DNA of 64,000 nt from Rhizobium sp. L43 (lineage in GTDB: Bacteria; Pseudomonadota; Alphaproteobacteria; Rhizobiales; Rhizobiaceae). Location: NCBI RefSeq assembly GCF_002531725.1, contig NZ_NWSQ01000002.1, forward strand, positions 186,001 through 250,000. Direction: 5' to 3'. The notes beneath the pieces were generated by a model, which saw only the letters and a program-made list of their open reading frames with translations, was not told where the DNA came from and did no database searches. The stretch's first letter is position 1. Each line of letters opens with the position of its first letter. Shown in pieces: positions 26,831 to 35,760 of this stretch. A program made the position numbers and the translations under genes.

Positions 26831-27892
26831 ATGGATGTTTCAGAGATCATCATCCCGGGAGATACGCCGGGAACGGAATGGCGGCTGCCGGTGCTGCGCT
26901 TTAAGGGCGGCGATCCGAAGGCGCCGAGGACCTATATCCAGGCGGCCCTGCATGCCGGCGAGCTGCCGGGAACGGTGCTGCTGCATTTCCTCTGCGAGCG
27001 ACTGCGGCAGGCGGAAAGTGAAGGCGGGATCGCCGGCGATATCGCCATTGTGCCGCAAGCCAATCCTATCGGTGCGGCGCAATCCCATTTCGGCGAATTG
27101 CAGGGCCGTTTCGACCTGGGCTCACGCACCAACTTCAACCGGGATTTCCCGCTGATCTCCCTTGTCGATCGGGCGACACTGATCGAAGGCCTAGACGATT
27201 ACCCGGCTACCGACAGATTGAAGCGACAGCTGCTGCATATGGCGCTGGGCGCCGATTTGGTGCTCGACCTGCATTGCGACGACGAATCCCTGCAATACGC
27301 CTATATCGACGAGGCCTTCTGGCCGGAGGCGGCCGATCTTGCCGCCGCGCTCGACATGGAGGCGGTGCTGCTTTCGGATGGCGAAAGCTCGGCCTTCGAG
27401 GAGGCTGTCGGTTTCGCATGGAAGTATCAGGTTCCGGGCGAACGCCAGTCCCGACTGCCCGGCAAACTGTCCGTCACCGTCGAGCTGCGCGGCAAGCGTG
27501 ACGTCGATCCGGTGCTGGCGAAAAAGGATGCGGACGGGCTCTGGCGTTTCCTGGCAGCGCGGGGGATCGTCGGCGAGGAGAAGGTGCCGCTGGCCGCGTT
27601 TTCCGGCCCGGCCGTGCCGCTCGACAATGTCGAGATTGTTCGCGCCCCCGAAGGCGGCGCCGTGCTCTTCCACCGCAATATCGGTGAGAGAATTGCCGAA
27701 GGCGATCTGCTGGTGACGATCGTCACCCGGCCCGGGCAGCCGGGCGGCGGCATCGACGTGCATGCCCCGCAGGACGGGCTGATCCTGACCCGAACCTCCG
27801 ACCGACTGGTGCGGCGGCGCGGCGACCTGATGAAGATCGCCTGCGACAGCCCCAGCAACGTCTCGCGCAAGGCCGGCGCACTGGAGAATTGA
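26831..27892 (+). CDS. Succinylglutamate desuccinylase/aspartoacylase-family metallohydrolase
   Basis: A 353-residue zinc hydrolase of the M14-like AstE/AspA group. The zinc ligands are visible in AALHAGELPG (H and E) and the later LDLHCDD histidine, with the catalytic segment VTVELRGKRDV. The C-terminal part is a beta domain as in proteins annotated as N-alpha-acetyl diaminobutyrate deacetylases or ectoine-type enzymes; the substrate is unknown. The start is ATG 26831 (DVSEIIIPG), which follows GGGAG; an ATG at 26750 adds a basic run and is less likely. Confidence 0.82.
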   Translation: MDVSEIIIPGDTPGTEWRLPVLRFKGGDPKAPRTYIQAALHAGELPGTVLLHFLCERLRQAESEGGIAGDIAIVPQANPIGAAQSHFGELQGRFDLGSRTNFNRDFPLISLVDRATLIEGLDDYPATDRLKRQLLHMALGADLVLDLHCDDESLQYAYIDEAFWPEAADLAAALDMEAVLLSDGESSAFEEAVGFAWKYQVPGERQSRLPGKLSVTVELRGKRDVDPVLAKKDADGLWRFLAARGIVGEEKVPLAAFSGPAVPLDNVEIVRAPEGGAVLFHRNIGERIAEGDLLVTIVTRPGQPGGGIDVHAPQDGLILTRTSDRLVRRRGDLMKIACDSPSNVSRKAGALEN

Positions 27893-27986
27893 GCGGCCAG
27901 TTTGCTTGCGGATAAAACGCCGAGCGGCGTTTGCGCAGGCCTTCGTGCATGGTATCTCGCTGTCATCACAGGGAGATCGATCGGGC

Positions 27987-28337
27987 ATGGCCGTCACCAT
28001 CTATGGCATCAAGAATTGCGACACGATGAAGAAGGCCCGCAGCTGGCTGGAAGAACATAGCGTCGCCTATGAGTTTCACGATTACAAGGCGCTCGGCATC
28101 GACCGCGCCCATCTCGAGACCTGGATCGACCAGGCCGGCCTCGATACGGTGCTCAACCGCGCCGGCACCACTTTCCGCAAATTGCCCGATGCCGAGCGGG
28201 AGAACCTGACCCGGGAAAAAGCGATCGCCCTGATGCTCGACCAGCCGTCGATGATCAAGCGGCCGGTACTGGAGGCGAAGGGTAAGCTGCTGATTGGCTT
28301 CAAGCCGGAGATTTACGCCGGTACGTTCGGCGGCTGA
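27987..28337 (+). CDS. Arsenate reductase/Spx-like thioredoxin-fold protein (YffB-type)
   Basis: A 116-residue ArsC/Spx superfamily protein. The N-terminal TIYGIKNCDTMKKARSWLEE carries a single cysteine followed by a helix, with the family segments LNRAGTTFRKL and MIKRPVLEAKGKLLIGF. It lacks the further cysteines of true arsenate reductases, so an arsenate role is unlikely. The start is ATG 27987. Its stop is 28 bases before the YbaK-like gene, suggesting an operon. Confidence 0.88.
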   Translation: MAVTIYGIKNCDTMKKARSWLEEHSVAYEFHDYKALGIDRAHLETWIDQAGLDTVLNRAGTTFRKLPDAERENLTREKAIALMLDQPSMIKRPVLEAKGKLLIGFKPEIYAGTFGG

Positions 28338-28365
28338 GGGACAGGCGAGCTCACGAGGGGAAGAG

Positions 28366-28839
28366 ATGTCCAAGACGACGCGCGCGACACAGCTTCTTTC
28401 GCAGGCAGGCATCACCTTTACGGCCCATGCCTATGACTACGACCCCAATGCCGAGCGCGTCGGGCTGCAGGCGGCCGAGGCGCTCGGCGAGGCGCCGCAT
28501 CGGGTGCTGAAGACGCTGATGGCGGAGGTGGACGGCAAGCCGGTCTGCGTCGTCGTGCCGTCGGATCGCGAAGTCAGCATGAAGAAGCTTGCCAGCGCCT
28601 TTCACGGCAAATCGGCCAACATGATGAAGCCCGCCGATGCCGAGCGGCTGACGGGTTATCATGTCGGCGGCATCAGCCCGTTCGGCCAGAGGAAGACCGT
28701 GCCGACGGCGATCGAACAAGCCGCCCTTGCCGAACCGCTGGTCTATATCAATGGCGGGCAGCGCGGGCTGCAGGTGCGGCTCGATCCGAAGGATGCGTTG
28801 ACGGTGCTGAAAGCTATTGCTTCGCCGCTGATTGCCTGA
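28366..28839 (+). CDS. ybaK: Cys-tRNA(Pro) deacylase (YbaK/EbsC family)
   Basis: A 157-residue YbaK-domain protein that removes cysteine wrongly attached to tRNA-Pro in trans. Typical segments are HRVLKTLMAEVDGKPVCVVV, MKKLASAFHGKSANMM, and GYHVGGISPFGQRKTVPT with the conserved GGISPFG motif. The start is ATG 28366, preceded by GGGGAAGAG. It is convergent with the MarR gene across a palindromic repeat. Confidence 0.9.
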   Translation: MSKTTRATQLLSQAGITFTAHAYDYDPNAERVGLQAAEALGEAPHRVLKTLMAEVDGKPVCVVVPSDREVSMKKLASAFHGKSANMMKPADAERLTGYHVGGISPFGQRKTVPTAIEQAALAEPLVYINGGQRGLQVRLDPKDALTVLKAIASPLIA

Positions 28840-28845
28840 TCGGAG

Positions 28846-28882
28846 CAGGATGCCGAAAACGGCAAGCGGTTTCGGCATTATG
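28846..28882. repeat. Palindromic repeat between convergent genes
   Basis: ATGCCGAAA (28850-28858) pairs exactly with TTTCGGCAT (28870-28878), with outer GCA/TGC bases extending the stem. It is related to the CCGAAA/TTTCGG repeats at 9902 and 39472, and may end transcription from both sides. Confidence 0.55.
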
Positions 28883-28888
28883 CCCCTA

Positions 28889-29332
28889 CTATAAGAAGCG
28901 GTCGAGCAGGCCAGCGATCGCCTTCGCCTCGCCGTCGGCAAGCTTGCAGCCGATATGGGTCTCGATCGATCCGACATAGACGATCCACATGCGCTCGCGA
29001 AGCTTTCGGCCGGCATCGGTGACCACCACCCAGCGGCCGCGTCCATCTTCTGCGAAGACCTCGCGCCGGACCAGGCCCTCTTTTTCCAGCCGATCGATCA
29101 GCCGGGACAGATTATACTGCGTCAGCAAGGTCCGCTCCTCGATCTCGTAGGGGCGCAGCCTGCCGTCTTCGGAGCGCGCCAATTCCCACAGCACGTCGTA
29201 CCAGGCAAGCGGCGGCAGGCCTGCCGCTTTCAGCTCAGCTTCGATCGCGCCGAGCAAGCGCTCGCGGGCGCGCATGATGCTCGTCCAGGCAGAGATGACA
29301 GCTTCGCTTGGTTTCAGTGTTTTTTCTGACAT
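28889..29332 (-). CDS. MarR-family transcriptional regulator
   Basis: A 147-residue winged-helix regulator: LTQYNLSRLIDRLEKEGLV is the recognition-helix region and REVFAEDGRGRWVVVTDAGR the wing. The start is ATG 29332 (SEKTLKPSE). It is divergent from a glutathione S-transferase gene, and two inverted boxes that share TGCAAAT lie in the 80-bp gap, so it probably represses both genes and may respond to a GST substrate. Confidence 0.88.
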   Translation of the reverse strand: MSEKTLKPSEAVISAWTSIMRARERLLGAIEAELKAAGLPPLAWYDVLWELARSEDGRLRPYEIEERTLLTQYNLSRLIDRLEKEGLVRREVFAEDGRGRWVVVTDAGRKLRERMWIVYVGSIETHIGCKLADGEAKAIAGLLDRFL

Positions 29333-29335
29333 AGA

Positions 29336-29388
29336 TGCAAATACATTTATCTTGAACGGCGCCGCAAGCGCCATTATATGCATTTGCA
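29336..29388. promoter_or_regulatory. Inverted pair of MarR-type boxes
   Basis: TGCAAATACATTTAT at 29336-29350 is repeated in opposite orientation at 29373-29388 (read on the minus strand TGCAAATGCATATAAT), agreeing at about 12 of 14 positions. They lie between the divergent marR and GST starts. Confidence 0.5.
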
Positions 29389-29412
29389 ACTACCATCGCC
29401 AAGGAGACTGCT

Positions 29413-30096
29413 ATGAGCAAGCTTACCCTCGTCAGCCATCACCTCTGCCCCTATGTGCAGCGCGCCGCGATCGCGCTGCACGAAAAGGGTGTGGCCTTCG
29501 AGCGCGTCAACATCGATCTTGCCGACAAGCCGGACTGGTTCCTGAAGATCTCGCCGCTCGGCAAGGTGCCGCTGCTCAGGATCGAGGAGGAGGATGGCAG
29601 CGAGGCCGTGCTGTTCGAAAGCAGCGTCATCTGCGAATATCTGGAGGAAACGCAGCCGGGTGTTGCCCTGCATCCCGAAGACGCGCTGATGCGTGCCCGC
29701 CATCGCGGCTGGATGGAATTCGGCTCGTCCGTGCTTTCCGATCTCTGGGGTTATGAAACGGCTGAGGAAGCGGTGCAGCTAGAGACCAAACGCAAGGCGC
29801 TCATCGCCAAATTCGCGACACTCGAAGGCGTGCTGACGGACGGGCCTTATTTCGCCGGCAGCGGTTTCAGCCTGGTCGACGCCGTCTTCGCGCCGGTCTT
29901 TCGTTATTTCGATCTCTTCGACACGCTCGGCGACAGCGGCATCTTTGAAGGGCTCGAGCGGGTGAAGCGCTGGCGCCAGGCACTGTCCGAACGGACAAGC
30001 GTCAAGGCCGCCGTCGGCGAAGACTACCCGCAACGGCTGATCGAATTCCTCGAAAAACATAACTCGATCCTGCTCAGGCTGCCTGTCGCCGCCTGA
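29413..30096 (+). CDS. Glutathione S-transferase family protein
   Basis: A 227-residue two-domain GST. The thioredoxin-like domain starts SKLTLVSHHLCPYVQRAAIAL with the CPYV active-site segment, then the cis-proline turn KVPLLR and ESSVICEYLEE (glutathione binding). The all-alpha C-terminal domain includes FSLVDAVFAPVFRYF. A strong AAGGAGA ribosome site precedes it. It is divergent from the MarR gene across inverted operator-like boxes, so it is probably induced by a toxic ligand. Confidence 0.9.
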   Translation: MSKLTLVSHHLCPYVQRAAIALHEKGVAFERVNIDLADKPDWFLKISPLGKVPLLRIEEEDGSEAVLFESSVICEYLEETQPGVALHPEDALMRARHRGWMEFGSSVLSDLWGYETAEEAVQLETKRKALIAKFATLEGVLTDGPYFAGSGFSLVDAVFAPVFRYFDLFDTLGDSGIFEGLERVKRWRQALSERTSVKAAVGEDYPQRLIEFLEKHNSILLRLPVAA

Positions 30097-30220
30097 AGCG
30101 CGCGTCAGCGGCCGGCATCCATCCGGGCGCTGGCAATTCGGCGGCGATACACTTCATTTTCGCCGCAAACGGGTCTAAGTCTTCCAGCCTAACCGTGAAT
30201 GACAGAAGGCAGGTTGAACC

Positions 30221-31474
30221 ATGACTTTCATGCCCCAGAGCCAGAACACCGTTGATCCCGTCAAGCTGGAAAAGCTTGCGGAAGTCGCCGTCAAGGTCGG
30301 GCTGCAGCTGCAGAAGGGTCAGGATCTTGTAATTACGTCGCCCGTCGTGGCGCTGCCGCTGGTGCGCCTGATCACCAAGCACGCCTATCAGGCCGGCGCC
30401 GGGCTGGTGACGACCTTCTATTCCGACGAGGAAACGACGCTGGCGCGCTACCAGCATGGCAGCGACGAAAGTTTCGACCGCGCCTCCGGCTGGCTCTATG
30501 AGGGCATGGCCAAGGCCTATGCCAACGGGGCGGCCCGTCTTGCAATTGCCGGCGACAATCCGCTGCTGCTTGCCGAGCAGGATGCCGGCAAGGTCGGCCG
30601 CGCCAATCGCGCCAACTCCACCGCCTACAAGCCGGCGCTGGAAAAGATCTCGAATTTCGACATCAACTGGAACATCGTCTCCTATCCCAACCCATCCTGG
30701 GCCAAGGTGGTCTTCCCCGACGATCCGGAACCGATCGCGATTGCCAAGCTCGCCAAGGCGATCTTTGCCGCCTCGCGCGTCGATCTGGACGATCCCGTCG
30801 CCGCCTGGGCCGAGCACAATGCCAATCTTGCCAAGCGCTCCGCCTGGCTGAACGGCGAGCGTTTCGCCTCGCTGCATTTCAGGGGACCCGGCACCGATCT
30901 GACGGTCGGCCTTGCTGACGGGCATGAGTGGCACGGTGGCGCTTCCACCGCCAAGAACGGCATTACCTGCAATCCGAACATTCCGACCGAGGAAGTCTTC
31001 ACCACGCCGCATGCGCTGCGCGTCGAAGGCCATGTGTCGAGCACCAAGCCGCTTTCGCACCAGGGCACGCTGATCGACAATATCCAGGTGCGCTTCGAGG
31101 GCGGACGCATCGTCGAGGCGAAGGCGTCGCGCGGCGAAGAGGTGTTGAACAAGGTGCTCGATACCGACGAGGGCGCGCGCCGGCTGGGCGAAGTGGCGCT
31201 GGTGCCGCATTCCTCACCGATTTCGGCGAGCGGCATCCTGTTCTACAACACGTTGTTCGACGAAAACGCCTCGTGCCACATCGCGCTCGGCCAGTGCTAT
31301 TCCAAGTGCTTCCTTGACGGCGCGACGCTGAGCCAGGAGCAGATCAAGGCGCAGGGCGGCAATTCCAGCCTGATCCATATCGACTGGATGATCGGCTCCG
31401 ACAAGGTCGATATCGACGGTATCAAGCCGGATGGCTCGCGGGTTCCGGTGATGCGGCAGGGCGAGTGGGCCTGA
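30221..31474 (+). CDS. M29-family aminopeptidase
   Basis: A 417-residue metallo-aminopeptidase of the thermophilic aminopeptidase (AmpS/PepS) family. The metal-binding pattern is present: TEEVFTTPHALRVEGHVSS, the glutamate-rich VEAKASRGEEVLNKVL, GEVALVPHSSPIS and NTLFDENASCHIALGQCY, then HIDWMIGSDKVDIDGI. The last 53 bases overlap the tail of the convergent EamA gene, so both frames code in that stretch. Confidence 0.92.
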   Translation: MTFMPQSQNTVDPVKLEKLAEVAVKVGLQLQKGQDLVITSPVVALPLVRLITKHAYQAGAGLVTTFYSDEETTLARYQHGSDESFDRASGWLYEGMAKAYANGAARLAIAGDNPLLLAEQDAGKVGRANRANSTAYKPALEKISNFDINWNIVSYPNPSWAKVVFPDDPEPIAIAKLAKAIFAASRVDLDDPVAAWAEHNANLAKRSAWLNGERFASLHFRGPGTDLTVGLADGHEWHGGASTAKNGITCNPNIPTEEVFTTPHALRVEGHVSSTKPLSHQGTLIDNIQVRFEGGRIVEAKASRGEEVLNKVLDTDEGARRLGEVALVPHSSPISASGILFYNTLFDENASCHIALGQCYSKCFLDGATLSQEQIKAQGGNSSLIHIDWMIGSDKVDIDGIKPDGSRVPVMRQGEWA

Positions 31475-32345
31475 CACCGTCCGTCTTCGGCATCATCGTG
31501 CGCTGACTGAGCCAGACACTGACCAGCACCATGGCGAAACCGGCAAGCTGCGCCGGCGTCAGGCTTTGGCCGAGCGCCAGCCAGCCGAGCAGGGTCGCGA
31601 CGACGGGGCTCAAGAAGCCGAGTGATGCCGCGGCCGACGGTTCGATGCGAGACAGACCGCGGAACCACAGCAGATAGGTGAAGGCCGCGCCGATGAGGCC
31701 GAGCCAGGCAATGCCCAGGATATTGGCTGCCGTCGGCACGGGAAGTGCCGGCTCCAGCAGCAAGGCGACGGGGACCAGCAGGATGCCGCCTGCAGTCAAT
31801 TGCCAAGACGTGAAGGTCAGGCTGGAGACCGGCGGTTGCCAATGGCGGGTCAGCACCGTGCCGAAGGCCATGGAGACGGCGCCGGCAAGACCGGCGGCGA
31901 CGCCGACAGGATCGAGCACCGCATTCGGCGACAAGACCAGTAGCGCCACGCCTGATATCCCGATCAGGCCGGCGATGACGGCGAGAAAGCGGATCGGTTT
32001 GCCGAGGAAGAGGCGCGCGAGCGCAATGACGATCAGCGGCTGCACGGCGCCGACCGTGGCCGCCACGCCGCCCGGCAGGCGATAGGCCGAAACGAAGAGC
32101 ATCGCCCAGAAGAACGAGAAGTTCAGCGCACCGAGAATGAAGGCGCGGCCCCACCAGACGCCCGTCGGCAGCTTCCGGACAATCAGCAAGAGGAGCAGGC
32201 CGGCCGGCAGCGCACGCAGCATGGCGACCGTGAGCGGATAGCCCTGCGGCAGGAAGGAGGTCGTGACGAAATAGGTACTGCCCCAGATGGCGGGAGCGAT
32301 AGCGGTCGCCAATACATCGGCGAAATAGCGGGAATTTGTCTTCAT
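31422..32345 (-). CDS. EamA/DMT-family transporter
   Basis: A 307-residue inner-membrane protein with ten predicted helices in two EamA repeats (for example GSTYFVTTSFLPQGYPLTVA and AWLGLIGAAFTYLLWFRGLS). Such proteins export small metabolites or drugs. It is divergent from a MarR regulator across an 18-bp palindrome, which suggests repression relieved by the exported compound. The C-terminal codons overlap the end of the aminopeptidase gene. Confidence 0.88.
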   Translation of the reverse strand: MKTNSRYFADVLATAIAPAIWGSTYFVTTSFLPQGYPLTVAMLRALPAGLLLLLIVRKLPTGVWWGRAFILGALNFSFFWAMLFVSAYRLPGGVAATVGAVQPLIVIALARLFLGKPIRFLAVIAGLIGISGVALLVLSPNAVLDPVGVAAGLAGAVSMAFGTVLTRHWQPPVSSLTFTSWQLTAGGILLVPVALLLEPALPVPTAANILGIAWLGLIGAAFTYLLWFRGLSRIEPSAAASLGFLSPVVATLLGWLALGQSLTPAQLAGFAMVLVSVWLSQRTMMPKTDGVRPTRPAASPEPASHPA

Positions 32346-32388
32346 ATCAAGAATCTCTATTTCAAGATAAATTCAGCATAGCGCATTT

Positions 32389-32406
32389 TATCTTGACGTC
32401 AAGATA
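32389..32406. promoter_or_regulatory. 18-bp perfect palindrome, MarR operator candidate
   Basis: TATCTTGACGTCAAGATA is an exact palindrome 21 bases before the MarR start. The half-site TCAAGATA recurs at 32362-32369 and TATCAAGA near 32345, on the side of the divergent transporter. This is the arrangement expected of a repressor binding both promoters. Confidence 0.65.
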
Positions 32407-32426
32407 TCTACTGCTATCGATGTGGG

Positions 32427-32924
32427 ATGGCAGAAGAGAAGCAAGATCACGTCGACAGGATCCTGGCGCAATGGCGGCGCGAGCGGCCGGATCTCGACGT
32501 CGAACCGATGGGCATCCTCGGACGCCTGAAGCGCCTCGGCACCCATCTCGGTCGCGAAGTCGAAGCCGTGCTGGTGCAGCACGGGCTGTCCACCTCGGCC
32601 TTCGACGTGCTGGCCACACTTCGCCGCTCCGGCAACCCTTACCGGCTTTCGCCGGGCGAGTTGCTGGAGATGACCATGGTGAGCTCCGGCACCATGACAA
32701 ATCGGATCGACCAGTTGGAGAAGGCCGGCTTCGTCGAACGCATCCTCAATCCGGGAGACCGACGCAGCGTGCTGATCGCGCTGACGGACAAGGGATTTGC
32801 GACCGTCGAAGAGGCGGTCGGCGCCCATGTCGCCAACCAGCAGCAGCTGACGCGCAATCTGACAGCCGAAGACAAGGCCGAGTTCGACCGGCTGCTCAAG
32901 AAATTCCTGTCGGATTTCGAATAG
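32427..32924 (+). CDS. MarR-family transcriptional regulator
   Basis: A 165-residue winged-helix protein: STSAFDVLATLRRSGNPYRL, then MTMVSSGTMTNRIDQLEKAG (recognition helix) and RILNPGDRRSVLIALTDKG (wing with the conserved DxRS). It is divergent from the EamA transporter with an 81-bp gap that holds a perfect palindrome. Its stop codon is directly followed by the end of a 354-bp repeat element. Confidence 0.9.
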   Translation: MAEEKQDHVDRILAQWRRERPDLDVEPMGILGRLKRLGTHLGREVEAVLVQHGLSTSAFDVLATLRRSGNPYRLSPGELLEMTMVSSGTMTNRIDQLEKAGFVERILNPGDRRSVLIALTDKGFATVEEAVGAHVANQQQLTRNLTAEDKAEFDRLLKKFLSDFE

Positions 32925-32926
32925 TA

Positions 32927-33280
32927 AGAGCCTTTCCTGGTCAGATTGCAGCATTCTGCCGGAGCAGGTTTTCGTCAGGGCAAAGGCGATTGGCGAAGGG
33001 CATACCCCTTGGTACGTCCGAGCCGATCGCCTTTGATCCTGGCTAGAGATGCCCGGCCCACCGGCCGCACCGCTTCGCCATGGCGAAGCGACAAGTGCGT
33101 CCGGCGATTCTAAAGTCTTGCAGATTTGCCTGGCAAATCTGCGGGAGGGTTGGCTGAAACGGGCCGGCTGATCGACCGGCCGGCTTGGCCGTAGAACTGG
33201 GCTACGACGCGCGCCGGCCGGTCGACCATCCGACTCCGTTTGAGCCAACAGAATGCTGCAATCTGACCAGGAAAGGCTCT
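32927..33280. mobile_element. 354-bp MITE-like element with perfect 32-bp inverted ends
   Basis: The ends 32927-32958 and 33249-33280 are exact reverse complements over 32 bases (outer bases AGAGCCTTTCC). No gene lies inside. The interior is rich in hairpins: the palindrome at 33071-33090 (CGCTTCGCC mirrored), GCAGATTTGCC/GGCAAATCTGC at 33120-33142, and a GGCGAT/ATCGCC pair. It fills the gap between two convergent genes, starting three bases after one stop and ending inside the other stop. No clear target-site duplication was found. Confidence 0.8.
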
Positions 33281-33869
33281 AGACGGCGGCGAGCACCTTG
33301 CGGACGCGTTCCAGATGCGCCTTGCGCCTGGCTTCCGTCGCACGGTCCATGTCGTGCAGGCTCAGCATGCGGAAGACGAGCTTCTTCGAGCAGAAAGCGG
33401 CAATGCCGCGCTTCAGCAGGCGGCGAACCGGATTGCCCATATAAAAATGCACCAGCCACCAGGGCGAGCCGGTCGTCGTCAGCGCATAGAGCAGCCGGAT
33501 ATGGGTGAGCTGAGGCACGATGCGGCCGCCAGCGACATCATGGGTGAAGGCGACGCCGGGGGCGAAGACACGATCGAAGAAGCCCTTCAGGATGGCCGGA
33601 AAATTGAACCACCACTGCGGAAAGACGAGAATAAGTCCATCGGCCGCTTTCAACCGGCCAACGATATCGGCCACGGCCGAGGCATCGTAGGGCACATCGA
33701 AATAACCGCGACGCTCGGCCTTGGACAGGCGCGGATCGAAATCCTCGGCATAGAGATCCAGCAGATCGACGACATGGCCGGAAGCTTCCAGCGCCTCACG
33801 GGCTGCCTGCGCTACCGAGGCGGCAAAACTTTCCGGCAGCGGATGGGCAAGCACCAGCAGGATCCGCAT
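33279..33869 (-). CDS. NAD(P)H-dependent flavodoxin-fold oxidoreductase
   Basis: A 196-residue protein of the NQO1/MdaB (flavodoxin-like fold) family. The FMN/FAD site pattern begins MRILLVLAHPLPESFAASVA; later GLILVFPQWWFNFPAILKGFFDRVFAPGVAF has the conserved PxxWW/PA segment, read in two parts. Its stop codon (CTA on the plus strand at 33279-33281) includes the last two bases of the MITE-like element. It starts three bases after the end of xseA, so the two are probably co-transcribed. Confidence 0.87.
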   Translation of the reverse strand: MRILLVLAHPLPESFAASVAQAAREALEASGHVVDLLDLYAEDFDPRLSKAERRGYFDVPYDASAVADIVGRLKAADGLILVFPQWWFNFPAILKGFFDRVFAPGVAFTHDVAGGRIVPQLTHIRLLYALTTTGSPWWLVHFYMGNPVRRLLKRGIAAFCSKKLVFRMLSLHDMDRATEARRKAHLERVRKVLAAV

Positions 33870-33871
33870 CG

Positions 33872-35452
33872 TCAGAACAGGCTTCCCTGTTTCGTTGGGT
33901 CTGCGGGTTTTGTGTTGCGCTTCCTGGCGCCGACGGGCGGTGCGCCACCTTCCGTGGTCATGGCGCCGACGCGACCGTCGGCGAATTCGATGGCGATGCC
34001 CATGCCGGCGGAGAGTGCTGAAGCCTGCGAGACCGGCCTGTCATCCTCGTCGCGAATGACGGCGTAGCCGCGCTTCAGCACATTCTTGTAGGACAGCGAC
34101 TGCAGCACGCGGTCCTGCGCGGACAGCTCGGCGCGGGCGCGGGTCAATTGGTGGCGGATCGCCGTATCGGCATGGCGCGAAAGATTGCCGAGCCGCTCGC
34201 GGCCGCGATCGGTCTGGGTCTTCAGCCGGCCGGGCAGCGAGGTCAGGATTGCTTCGGCGCGACCGATGCGAGACTTCGAACGATCAAGCAGGCGCTCGAC
34301 GGTGCGTTCGGCCCGCGCCATGCGCTCGTTCAGAAGCTGGCGCCGCTCGGCGATGCGATTGGAGAGCACATCAGGGCGCAGATGCGCGGCGGCGCGCTCG
34401 AAGCCGCGGCGCTTGTTGATGGTGTTGAGTTCCAGCCCGCGGCCGAGGCCGGCGGCCGCCTCATCGAAACGGCGGCGCGGCAGGGCGAGAAGCTGATCGA
34501 GCGACGGCAAGGCCCGCATCAAAGCACGGACGGATTGGCGGCGCTGATCCATCTGCCGGTTCATGCAGCCCTGCAGCCGCGCGGCAAGAGCGGCGGCCTG
34601 CGCTTCGAGCTCCGCCTTGACCGGCACCGCCATTTCCGCAGCCCCGGTCGGCGTCGGCGCGCGGACATCGGCGGCATAATCGATCAGTGTCCAGTCGGTT
34701 TCGTGTCCGACGGCCGAGATCAGCGGTATCCGGCTTTCTGCCGCAGCACGCACGACGATTTCGTCGTTGAAGCTCCAGAGATCTTCCAGGCTACCGCCGC
34801 CGCGCGCGACGATCAGCACATCCGGGCGCGGGATGGCGCCTGAAGGTTCCAGTGCGTTGAAGCCGCGGATGGCGTTCGCCACTTCCTCACCGGATCCCTC
34901 GCCCTGAACCTTCACCGGCCAGACAAGGACATGCACGGGAAAACGATCGGAGATACGGTGAAGGATATCGCGGATGACGGCGCCGGTCGGCGAGGTGACG
35001 ACGCCGATCACGCTGGGCATGAAGGGCAGCCGTTTCTTGCGGGCGGCATCGAACAGGCCCTCGGCGGAAAGCTTGCGCTTGCGCTCCTCGATCAGCGCCA
35101 TCAGCGCGCCGGCGCCGGCCGGCTCCAGCGTCTCGATGACAATCTGATATTTGGAAGAGCCGGGAAAGGTGGTGACCTTGCCGGTGGCGATGACCTCCAT
35201 GCCCTCTTCCGGACGGAACTTCAGCCGCGAGAAGGTGCCCTTCCAGATGACCGCGTCGATGCGGGCGCGATCGTCCTTCAGCGCGAAATAGGCATGGCCC
35301 GAGGAGTGCGGCCCACGATAGCCCGATATTTCGCCGCGCACGCGAACCTGGTCGAACGCGGTTTCGACGGTGCGCTTGATCGAGCCGGAAAGCTCCGAAA
35401 CCGAATATTCGGCAAGGTTGGTCGGCGAATCGCTGTCGAAGACGTTGCTCAT
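33872..35452 (-). CDS. xseA: Exodeoxyribonuclease VII large subunit
   Basis: XseA with XseB forms a processive single-strand exonuclease used in repair. The 526-residue protein has an N-terminal OB-fold ([21 protein letters not shown]), the nuclease core ([64 protein letters not shown] read in parts) and the long coiled-coil part that binds the small subunit. Length is a little above E. coli XseA (456), because of a longer C-terminal tail ending KQGSLF. Confidence 0.95.
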   Translation of the reverse strand: MSNVFDSDSPTNLAEYSVSELSGSIKRTVETAFDQVRVRGEISGYRGPHSSGHAYFALKDDRARIDAVIWKGTFSRLKFRPEEGMEVIATGKVTTFPGSSKYQIVIETLEPAGAGALMALIEERKRKLSAEGLFDAARKKRLPFMPSVIGVVTSPTGAVIRDILHRISDRFPVHVLVWPVKVQGEGSGEEVANAIRGFNALEPSGAIPRPDVLIVARGGGSLEDLWSFNDEIVVRAAAESRIPLISAVGHETDWTLIDYAADVRAPTPTGAAEMAVPVKAELEAQAAALAARLQGCMNRQMDQRRQSVRALMRALPSLDQLLALPRRRFDEAAAGLGRGLELNTINKRRGFERAAAHLRPDVLSNRIAERRQLLNERMARAERTVERLLDRSKSRIGRAEAILTSLPGRLKTQTDRGRERLGNLSRHADTAIRHQLTRARAELSAQDRVLQSLSYKNVLKRGYAVIRDEDDRPVSQASALSAGMGIAIEFADGRVGAMTTEGGAPPVGARKRNTKPADPTKQGSLF

Positions 35453-35760
35453 CCCTTCTTTCTAGCGCATCGGCAGCAAACGGGAAGCTCGGCATCGATG
35501 CAGAGGCCGTTTTCCCGGCTATTGAAATCAGCAACGGGCCGACGTCGTCGTCGCGCCATTTAGCTCGGCCGGCTTGGCGACCGACAGCGAAATCACTTAA
35601 ATTCGTTTGGTTGCGGAACTGATAGTTACAATTCGCGTTTTACACGAAAGGGATTGCTAACCACCGCAATACAAAGGCTTTTCTGCCAAGATGGCCGGTA
35701 AACCTTTGTTAGTTGGCGCTTCCTATGCTTCCCCTCGTTATCTCTGGGAAGGTGCTGAAA
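35453..35760. other. 308-bp gap, no further gene
   Basis: The stretch between xseA and a small membrane protein gene carries no convincing frame. It is AT-rich in its second half (35590-35700) and presumably holds the two divergent promoters; I could not pick a clear -35/-10 pair. Confidence 0.4.
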
